Shown piece after piece: positions 30,045 to 39,621 of a stretch of DNA of 64,000 nucleotides. The DNA lies in the NCBI GenBank assembly GCA_031119475.1, contig JAVHXV010000007.1, forward strand, positions 124,001 through 188,000, in the 5' to 3' direction. A program made the position numbers and the translations under genes. The stretch comes from Pedobacter sp. Lineage in GTDB: Bacteria; Bacteroidota; Bacteroidia; Sphingobacteriales; Sphingobacteriaceae. Within the stretch, counting starts at the first letter, position 1. Each line of letters opens with the position of its first letter. The notes beneath the pieces are model-generated. The model ran no database searches, was not told the DNA's origin, and saw only the letters and a program-made list of their open reading frames with translations.

Positions 30045-30069
30045 GCCAAAAGGCATCCCTGCGGGGCCT
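30045..30069. repeat. Left arm of inverted repeat flanking ligA
   Basis: GCCAAAAGGCATCCCTGCGGGGCCT, near reverse complement of 32139-32162. Confidence 0.8.
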
Positions 30070-30092
30070 GATACACGATACCATTACCCAAA

Positions 30093-32114
<2,022 letters not shown>

Positions 32115-32138
32115 TTACTGGAAAAAATGAGAGATAAA

Positions 32139-32162
32139 AGGCCCCGCAGGGGTGCCTTTGGC
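32139..32162. repeat. Right arm of inverted repeat flanking ligA
   Basis: AGGCCCCGCAGGGGTGCCTTTGGC. Confidence 0.8.
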
Positions 32163-32294
32163 AGAAAAGGGAAAAAAGGAACAATGGAAGGTGAAGAATT
32201 GCCCAGGTGGTTGCTTTATAGAAAATAAGTAAATTGCATCAAAATATAAGAATAAGTATAGTTATTTTAATTTGGTTTGGGAATGGTCAGCTGA

Positions 32295-32975
32295 TCAGTT
32301 AGACTTTAGGTTTAAGGCCATCTCTCTGAAAATATTTAAATAGTTTTTCTCGAGGGTTAATTTATAGCTGCTGAGCTGATGGGTGAGCTGGCCGATCGAA
32401 TCTTCACTAAAGGGATGGGTCCAGAGCCGCATACAGATCCGTTGCAGGGCATAACTGATATTCTCTATTTTTTGATAGCTCAAGAGGTACCTGCTCGATT
32501 TAAAGCTCTCCAAAAATCTAAAAAAATGTGCTGAGTCTTCAGCACCTGCTTTTTGAAGAAAAGTATGCAGGATCTGGTCATTAACACGGGCTAACTGATC
32601 GTAAAAAGAAGTAATGTTGATCAGGTTCTGCTCCACCAATAAATGGTCTAGCATCAGTTCGAGCCCAATGTGTGCCAAAAATGATGGTCGTACAGGGCTA
32701 TCTTCAAGAATAGGGACGACCAATTTTTTCAGCTGCGCGGTTTCTTCCAGAAAAAATGTAGAAGAATGAAAAAAACGATCTACTTCCAAATGCTTTTTCC
32801 ATCCAATCAACAGCGAATTCAAGAAGGGATCATCTTCGAAAAGCGCTTCTTTTTTTTGAGGGTAGAAGTTCCAGTCCTTTGCTGCATTCTTGATCAGATC
32901 GGGCAGTACGGTGCCCATCACCTGATAAGGATCCGGATTATCTTTTTCAAAATAAAAATGGGAAAGGAAATTCAT
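32295..32975 (-). CDS. ACP phosphodiesterase-like (AcpH/DUF479) protein
   Basis: Internal start MNFLSHFYFEKDNPDPYQVMGTVLPDLIKN; HxxLExxxDR-like KHLEVDRFFHSSTFF. Confidence 0.72.
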   Translation of the reverse strand: MNFLSHFYFEKDNPDPYQVMGTVLPDLIKNAAKDWNFYPQKKEALFEDDPFLNSLLIGWKKHLEVDRFFHSSTFFLEETAQLKKLVVPILEDSPVRPSFLAHIGLELMLDHLLVEQNLINITSFYDQLARVNDQILHTFLQKAGAEDSAHFFRFLESFKSSRYLLSYQKIENISYALQRICMRLWTHPFSEDSIGQLTHQLSSYKLTLEKNYLNIFREMALNLKSN

Positions 32976-33093
32976 AGCGTAAAGATAATAGAAAGTCCGA
33001 AAGTCGAAAGTTGAGGAATGCAGGCAACACAAGTCGAATAAATTGAATAGCTTCTCCGCCTACGCTTTTCACTTTCCACCCTACGCGCTACGC

Positions 33094-33124
33094 TTGATGC
33101 TTTCCCCTCCAAAAACTATCTTTG
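33094..33124 (+). promoter_or_regulatory. Bacteroidetes-type promoter candidate for tyrS
   Basis: TTG (33094-33096), 20 nt spacer, TATCTTTG (33117-33124) matching TAnnTTTG. Confidence 0.6.
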
Positions 33125-33142
33125 CCCTACAAAAATTAGAAT

Positions 33143-34429
33143 ATGGCAAATTTTGTTGAGGAATTACGTTGGCGTGGAATGTTGCATGATATCATGCCCA
33201 ATACGGAAGAAAAACTAAATGAAGGAATGACAGCTGGTTACATTGGTTTCGATCCGACAGCTGATTCGCTCCATATTGGCCATCTGACGCAGATCATGAC
33301 GTTAATTCATTTTCAAAACGCCGGTCATAAGCCGTTTGCCCTTGTGGGCGGTGCTACTGGAATGGTGGGCGATCCTTCAGGGAAATCAGACGAACGCAAC
33401 CTGCAGACCGAAGAAATGGTTGCCCATAACCTGGAAGGGATGAAACGCCAGCTTTCCAAGTTCCTCACTTTCGAAGATTCGGGCAATGGGGCCGTGATGG
33501 TCAATAATGCCGATTGGTTTAAGAACATGAACTTTCTGGCCTTTATCCGCGATGTGGGCAAGCACATTACCGTGAATTACATGATGGCGAAGGATAGCGT
33601 GAAAAAGCGTTTGGAAGGCGAAACAGGCATGTCGTTCACCGAATTTAGCTATCAGTTGGTACAGGGCTATGATTTTTATTACCTCTGGAAGCATTACAAC
33701 TGTGCGCTTCAGATGGGTGGATCAGACCAATGGGGAAATATTGTGACGGGAACAGAGCTGATCAGGAGGAAGGATTCGGGTACAGCTTATGCAATCACCA
33801 CCCAACTGATCAAAAAAGCAGACGGTACAAAATTTGGCAAAACAGAAAGCGGAGCGGTGTGGCTGGATCCCGAGAAGACCTCGCCCTATAAATTCTATCA
33901 ATTTTGGTTGAATGCTGCCGATGATGATGTGAAAAAATGGATCCGCATCTTCACGCTCAAAACACAGCCAGAAATTGAAAAATTGGAAGAAGAGCATCAG
34001 GCGGCACCTCATCTGCGGATTTTGCAAAAAGCTTTGGCAGAAGATATTACAATCAGGACCCATTCTGAAGCCGCTTTGGAAACTGCGCTAAAAACCTCTG
34101 AATTCCTTTTCGGTAACGGTACGCTTGAATTCCTCAAAACTTTGGATTCAAAGCGTGTATTGGAAATTTTTGAAGGTGTGCCGCAATATACGATCAGTAA
34201 GTCCGATTTGGCTGGTGGCATTGATGTAGCCACACTTTTGGCAGAAAAAACCAGTGTATTCCCATCAAAAGGAGAGGTTAAGAAAACTATTCAAGGTGGC
34301 GGATTGAGCATCAATAAAAATAAAGTGGCCGAAATGTTGGCCAATTACACGACTGCAGATCTCATCAGCGACCAGTTTATCGTGGTACAGAAGGGAAAGA
34401 AAAACTATTTCTTGTTGGTAGCTGGTTAG
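33143..34429 (+). CDS. tyrS: Tyrosyl-tRNA synthetase
   Basis: GFDPTADSLHIGHL, GGATGMVGDPSGK, QMGGSDQWGNI, KFGKTESGAVWLD. Confidence 0.96.
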   Translation: MANFVEELRWRGMLHDIMPNTEEKLNEGMTAGYIGFDPTADSLHIGHLTQIMTLIHFQNAGHKPFALVGGATGMVGDPSGKSDERNLQTEEMVAHNLEGMKRQLSKFLTFEDSGNGAVMVNNADWFKNMNFLAFIRDVGKHITVNYMMAKDSVKKRLEGETGMSFTEFSYQLVQGYDFYYLWKHYNCALQMGGSDQWGNIVTGTELIRRKDSGTAYAITTQLIKKADGTKFGKTESGAVWLDPEKTSPYKFYQFWLNAADDDVKKWIRIFTLKTQPEIEKLEEEHQAAPHLRILQKALAEDITIRTHSEAALETALKTSEFLFGNGTLEFLKTLDSKRVLEIFEGVPQYTISKSDLAGGIDVATLLAEKTSVFPSKGEVKKTIQGGGLSINKNKVAEMLANYTTADLISDQFIVVQKGKKNYFLLVAG

Positions 34430-34553
34430 GATAAGGTGGTGAGATGATGAGGTGATGAGTTGTCATATATCCCCCCTTTATTTGTCCTATTTACACAGTT
34501 CATCGTGAACTTAAGGTGTTTAATTTTGTTTTACAAGTTAAACATAACCGAAG

Positions 34554-35027
34554 ATGAAAAAAATCAGACCTTGCTTATGGCTCGACCATAATGTTGAAGA
34601 GGCCATTGCCTTTTACACCCAGGTATTTAAAAATACCAAAGTGCTCGGTATGAGCCATTATCCTCAGGAAGCACCGAACTTTGGTGGGGAAATTCTGGCG
34701 GCTACCTTAGAAATTGAAAATCAGGAGTTTATTCTGTTGAACGGAGGACCAACATTTAAGTTTAACGAATCGGTCTCGTTTTCGGTAGATGCCAATACGC
34801 AGGAAGAAATCGATTATTATTGGGAGAAGCTAGTTGCCGGAGGCGGTCAACATTCGCAATGTGGATGGTTGAAAGATCGATTTGGCCTTTCATGGCAGGT
34901 ATCGCCCGCCATCTTGGAAGATCTGCTGCAGGATCCGGACTCTGAGAAAGCAGCGCGTGTAATGAATGCCATGATGAAGATGCATAAAATTATCCTCAAG
35001 GATATTGAAGCAGCTGCTGCTGGGTAA
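34554..35027 (+). CDS. VOC family/PhnB-like protein (3-demethylubiquinone-9 3-methyltransferase fold)
   Basis: KIRPCLWLDHNVEEAIAFYTQVFKNTKV...FILLNGGPTFKFNESVSFSV...CGWLKDRFGLSWQV. Confidence 0.88.
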   Translation: MKKIRPCLWLDHNVEEAIAFYTQVFKNTKVLGMSHYPQEAPNFGGEILAATLEIENQEFILLNGGPTFKFNESVSFSVDANTQEEIDYYWEKLVAGGGQHSQCGWLKDRFGLSWQVSPAILEDLLQDPDSEKAARVMNAMMKMHKIILKDIEAAAAG

Positions 35028-35041
35028 AATTTTTTCTTATA

Positions 35042-35300
35042 AAGCCACAGCTATCACAGATGGACACAGATTGATTTTGTGCCCTTTGTGTCTTTGTGGT
35101 AAAGGGACCACAGCTATCACAGATGGACACAGATTGATTTGTGTCCTTTGAGTTTCTTTGTGGTTAAATGGATCACAGCTATCACAGATGGGCACAGATT
35201 GATTTTGTGCCCTTTGTGTCTTTTTGGTTAAATGGATCACAGCTATCACTGATGGACACAGATTGATTTTGTGCCTTTTGTGTCTTTGTGGTTAAAACTT
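35042..35300. repeat. About four degenerate direct repeats of roughly 64 bp
   Basis: Repeating CACAGCTATCACAGATGGACACAGATTGATTTTGTGCCCTTTGTGTCTTTGTGGTTAAATGGA with small variations. Confidence 0.92.
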
Positions 35301-35409
35301 TATAGGAGAGGCTGTCCCAAAGGGAACTCCTGCGGAGCGTTGTCGCTGCGCTCCTCGCAGCTACGGTTTGGGGTTTGTGCCTTTGTGGTGAAATCTGTAT
35401 TTTTGCGCT

Positions 35410-36393
35410 GTGGGCATCCATTCTGATCAGATTTTTTCAATTTCCGATGATTCGGCATTTACCGAAATGGCCTTACAAATTTTTAGGCTTCAGGCACAAC
35501 ATTGCCAGGTTTACCGCGACTACATTTTTCACCTTGGCGTCGATCCAGCTATAATTACAGATTACCATCAGATCCCATTTCTGCCGATCAGTTTTTTCAA
35601 GAGCCATACCGTGGTGAGCAGTGCTGCTCCTGCAGCCATTACCTTTAGCAGTTCGGGAACTACCGGACAGTCGACCAGCAAGCACGTGGTTACAGACCTT
35701 TACATGTACGAGAAAAGTTTCAATGCTGCTTTCGCAGAGTTTTATGGCCAAGCTGAAGATTATTGCATCCTGGCTTTGCTTCCTTCTTATTTGGAGCGGG
35801 AAGGTTCTTCCCTCATTTACATGGTTGATGCCCTATTGCAGCAAAGCAAGCACTCGAGCAGTGGGTATTTTCTCCATGATCTGGATCGGCTTTTTGATAC
35901 ACTCCAACAATTAAAAAAAACGCGTCAAAGAACCCTATTGATCGGAGTGACTTATGCCTTATTGGATTTTGTGGAACAGTTTCAGCCTGATTTTGCAGAG
36001 CTGATCGTGATGGAAACCGGCGGCATGAAAGGTAAACGAAAAGAGATGGTGCGCGAGGAACTCCATGAAATATTGACAAAAGGCTTTGGCGTCGAAAAAA
36101 TCCATAGCGAATATGGGATGACCGAACTTTTATCTCAGGGATATTCAGCTGGAAATGGCATTTTCAATTGTCCGCCATGGATGAAAATCCTGCTCCGCGA
36201 TACCGCTGATCCCTTAAGTTTGGTGCAGCACAAAAGCAGTGGCGGTATCAACGTAATCGACCTGGCGAACATCAACTCTTGTGCTTTTATCGCCACGCAA
36301 GACCTTGGAAAAACTCATGCCAACGGAAGCTTTGAAGTCCTGGGCAGATTTGACCACTCCGATATCAGGGGATGTAATTTGTTGGTGCAGTAG
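35410..36393 (+). CDS. LuxE-like acyl-protein synthetase/acyl-activating enzyme
   Basis: GTG start; ITFSSSGTTGQSTSKHVV (AMP-binding loop), METGGMKGKRKEM, SEYGMTELLSQGY. Confidence 0.8.
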   Translation: MGIHSDQIFSISDDSAFTEMALQIFRLQAQHCQVYRDYIFHLGVDPAIITDYHQIPFLPISFFKSHTVVSSAAPAAITFSSSGTTGQSTSKHVVTDLYMYEKSFNAAFAEFYGQAEDYCILALLPSYLEREGSSLIYMVDALLQQSKHSSSGYFLHDLDRLFDTLQQLKKTRQRTLLIGVTYALLDFVEQFQPDFAELIVMETGGMKGKRKEMVREELHEILTKGFGVEKIHSEYGMTELLSQGYSAGNGIFNCPPWMKILLRDTADPLSLVQHKSSGGINVIDLANINSCAFIATQDLGKTHANGSFEVLGRFDHSDIRGCNLLVQ

Positions 36394-36394
36394 G

Positions 36395-36640
36395 AAGTAA
36401 AAAGTAAAAAGTAAAAAGTATAAAGATAGGGTGTCTAGGCATACACTTCAGAACTTTTAAACACAGACCACCTTTTAGACTATAGCCATTACCTTTCATC
36501 CACTGTATTTGATCTCTAATCTTTGGCCTTTGATCAATTTTCTCTAATCTATTGTCTTTAATCTTTTTTCTTTCGTCTTTGATCTTTACTCTCATATCTC
36601 AACCTTCAACCTTCAACTTTGAACCTTTAACTAAACCTTC
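36395..36640. repeat. Low-complexity phrase-like intergenic repeats
   Basis: AAGTAAAAAGTAAAAAGTAAAAAGT; TCTAATCTTTGGCCTTTGATC...; AACCTTCAACCTTCAACTTTGAACC. Confidence 0.8.
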
Positions 36641-36644
36641 AACT

Positions 36645-36992
36645 TCACTTGCCTTTTTTAACAATCATGGCTTTTCTGAAGTGATAGCCACAAAAACCAC
36701 TGATCCCTGCAGCAAGGCCACCTAAAAGCATGGTAATGGCCAATACCAATGGCCAAATTTTGACCTTGAGCATTTCTGCTATCCGCATGGCCAGAACATG
36801 GTGGTTAGGGACGCTCTTAAATAAGGCCATTCCCATCCATAACAGGGCAATGGCCAGAAAAGGTTGCCAAAAAGAAATTTTTCCGGTCTTGCCGATCAGT
36901 CCACAGGTGGCAAAACTAACAACAACAATTACCCACCATGGCAGGAATAACTGGAGCAGAAAAGAAACGATGAGGATCACTAAAAATACCAT
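36645..36992 (-). CDS. Small multi-TM membrane protein, hypothetical
   Basis: 115 aa ORF with hydrophobic segments (VFLVILIVSFLLQLFL; FWQPFLAIALLWMGMALF; IWPLVLAITMLLGGLAAGISG). Confidence 0.6.
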   Translation of the reverse strand: MVFLVILIVSFLLQLFLPWWVIVVVSFATCGLIGKTGKISFWQPFLAIALLWMGMALFKSVPNHHVLAMRIAEMLKVKIWPLVLAITMLLGGLAAGISGFCGYHFRKAMIVKKGK

Positions 36993-36995
36993 TTC

Positions 36996-39428
36996 CTATT
37001 TTTTTGAAATTTTATAACGCGCAATAATTTTTTGGGTTTCATCAAGGGGCGATTGCATGAAATACAGGTCGTTCAATTGGCCTTTGGCCCAGGTATCGAT
37101 CATGTTGTCATAAAAGGGACTGCCGGGATTGCCCGATTGTCCACCAGGATAAACGCCATGTCCTTTGGGCATTTTTCCCAATTCGATTACCATTCGCCAT
37201 GAAGGGCCATTGCTTTCGCTCAGTGCATTAACTGTACTTTTGGCACCACCTATCATTAAGATTTTTGAGCCCATTCCAGGAATTTTGGCGAGATGGGGAA
37301 TGTTGGTGTTCTTCACTTTTGCCCAATTCCAGTTTTTTATGCCTATGGTGCCGAACTTCCTTTCGAGGCTATCGCAGGTAAACTTAAAGGATTCATTGAC
37401 CAGGTCGGCCAAGGTCTCTTTATTTGGAGTTTTCACATTATCGAACCATTTGGAGTTTGGCTCCTTTTGGATCAGCTGAATGGTACGGTCGCGGTTTGGA
37501 TGACGCATAGTGTTATCTTCAATGTTAAACTCATCATCCCAGATGTCATTTTCCAGACGTTTGCTCCAGAGGTCGAATATGCTTGCACCAACTTCCTTGG
37601 CCTCAAAAAACCTGTTCCATTTTGAGATGATGTTGAAAGCTTCTTTCTGCGTAGCATTTAATCGGCTTAGGTCAACTAATGATAAAATGTGCGGCAATAG
37701 ATTTTCCGCAACAATACTATAGGAGTCGCTTTGTAATCGGCGCATGCTGTCCAAGTTGATCTTGTCCATCGCTGTCAATCTATCGTTGATGCGCTGTCCG
37801 CGTTCATAGGGCGAAAACTCCCAGTTGATGTAGTAAGGATAGGTCTGATCTGTAGAGGATTGATTGGCCGAGCTTACAAAGTTCCTCGGCGGATTTTTTA
37901 CCGTTGGGTTTTGTGCCGCAGGAATCCATCCATGCCAATCATTGCCAGGATCTGAACCATCTAAAATAAACTTGCCCTGATCTTTCCATTTCAGAGGAAA
38001 CTTGCCATTGGGCGTAATGGCGATATCATTATCCGCACTTGCGAAAACAAAATTCTGTGCTGGTGCGGTATAAAAAGTCAATGCTTTGCGGTAATCTGCA
38101 TAATTTTTGCCCCTATTCAGATAATAAAAGGTCATGAGCTCATTGGAACGGTCGTGTGCAATCCACCTTAAGGCATTTCCTAAGGGTACATTGTTGGCAT
38201 TGCTGTATTTAGGCCGCTGAAAATAGACTACTGGTCCATGATGGGTATAAAAAACAGTATCGGTTTCATCTTTAGCACCACGGATCTTGATTTTTTCGTA
38301 GCGTTTGGTCGTATTTTTCCAAGCGTTATTGTACCAATATTGCTGATGGGACTGGTCCTTGAACTTGATCTGGTAAAAGTCGAGCACATCGGCCGCCACA
38401 TTGGTTACGCCCCAGGCAATGTGGTTATTAAATCCGATCACAATTCCAGGTGCGCCCGGAAGCGAAACCCCATAACTATTTAGTCCAGGTGCATGCAGTT
38501 GGATCTGATACCAAATAGACGGTAGGGTAAGGTTCAGGTGAGGGTCATTGGCCAAGATTGGATAGCCAGAAGCAGTTTTGGCTCCAGACACCGCCCAATT
38601 GTTGCTGCCAATGCCTTCTTCTTTCTGTTCCGTGCGCACGCTTCCAGTCATCATTTCGGTATATCCTTTTGGTGTTGGAGGGATGGGCAGTGGTGTGAAA
38701 TCCCATTTCGTACCCACAGGAATGATCGGGCTTTCCTTGAATGGATAATCAGGAAACAAGTCTTTTGTTACTTCAGGACCAAATTTTTTAAGGATATTCG
38801 TCATGTAGAATTCATCTGAGCCCATGGCCAATACCGCCGACATCTGTTTGAGCAACAGGGCACATTTTACCGGGGTCCAATCCTCAGGTTTAAAATCCAA
38901 TAGTTTGTATTCCATGGGCAGTTGCGCAGGCGACAAGGAATGGATATAATCGTTGATGCCCTGTGTATAGGCCAAAATCATTGCTTTTGATTTGGGGTCT
39001 TCCATCATGCCCTGCAAGGAATTCTCGGCGCCATACAGCATGCCCATCCTCCTCTGGTAGCGATCTACCTCGATTGCTTTTGGGCCAACTACCTCACAAA
39101 GCCTTCCCGCGGCGAACCGTGTCTGGAAATCCATTTGCCACAGGCGATGCATGGCCGTTACATAGCCCTGTGCATAATATACATCGTGGTCATTTTGTGC
39201 AAATACATGTGGGATCATCCGCTCATCGAACAGGATGTTGATTTCTGCTTCAGCATTTTTGAACACCATTTTTTTATCGGATACGAGCGAGTTTTCCGCA
39301 TTCTGCCAAAATCCGGTAAATGGATTGAGGAACTTTAACAGGGGTGGAGTGTCTCCAAATTTCGTATTTAGGACATAAGCCAAGGCTATGGGTACCAAAA
39401 TACAGAGGAGGGCTTTAACTCTTTTCAT
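36996..39428 (-). CDS. Penicillin acylase family (Ntn-hydrolase) protein
   Basis: GSNNWAVSGAKTASGYPILANDPHLNLTLPSIWYQ (catalytic Ser region), HHGPVVYF, N-terminal hydrophobic segment. Confidence 0.92.
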   Translation of the reverse strand: MKRVKALLCILVPIALAYVLNTKFGDTPPLLKFLNPFTGFWQNAENSLVSDKKMVFKNAEAEINILFDERMIPHVFAQNDHDVYYAQGYVTAMHRLWQMDFQTRFAAGRLCEVVGPKAIEVDRYQRRMGMLYGAENSLQGMMEDPKSKAMILAYTQGINDYIHSLSPAQLPMEYKLLDFKPEDWTPVKCALLLKQMSAVLAMGSDEFYMTNILKKFGPEVTKDLFPDYPFKESPIIPVGTKWDFTPLPIPPTPKGYTEMMTGSVRTEQKEEGIGSNNWAVSGAKTASGYPILANDPHLNLTLPSIWYQIQLHAPGLNSYGVSLPGAPGIVIGFNNHIAWGVTNVAADVLDFYQIKFKDQSHQQYWYNNAWKNTTKRYEKIKIRGAKDETDTVFYTHHGPVVYFQRPKYSNANNVPLGNALRWIAHDRSNELMTFYYLNRGKNYADYRKALTFYTAPAQNFVFASADNDIAITPNGKFPLKWKDQGKFILDGSDPGNDWHGWIPAAQNPTVKNPPRNFVSSANQSSTDQTYPYYINWEFSPYERGQRINDRLTAMDKINLDSMRRLQSDSYSIVAENLLPHILSLVDLSRLNATQKEAFNIISKWNRFFEAKEVGASIFDLWSKRLENDIWDDEFNIEDNTMRHPNRDRTIQLIQKEPNSKWFDNVKTPNKETLADLVNESFKFTCDSLERKFGTIGIKNWNWAKVKNTNIPHLAKIPGMGSKILMIGGAKSTVNALSESNGPSWRMVIELGKMPKGHGVYPGGQSGNPGSPFYDNMIDTWAKGQLNDLYFMQSPLDETQKIIARYKISKK

Positions 39429-39621
39429 ACTTGAAAATAAGATTTATCTGGTCGTTTATGTGTTTCAAAATCAGAAACATATTGCTGCAAATTACTATAA
39501 AAATGAATGTAATTACAATCAAAATCGATTTTGAAGAGTAAAAAATTTAAATAGATAGAATTTGTAAGTATCAAAATTAGTGGTAAGTTTATGTTAAATA
39601 AACAATATAAACTACTTAAGT

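Noticed and set aside
35042-35300. Possible CRISPR array
   Set aside because: Repeats are long, adjacent and degenerate with no unique spacers; no cas genes in the window.
35037-35421. Overlapping minus-strand ORFs with repeated peptide (NLCPSVIAV...)
   Set aside because: Translation of the degenerate tandem DNA repeat; unit frames drift, no coding support.
39430-39621. Possible cobalamin or other riboswitch before the TonB-dependent receptor
   Set aside because: The leader is AT-rich and lacks recognisable conserved riboswitch elements.
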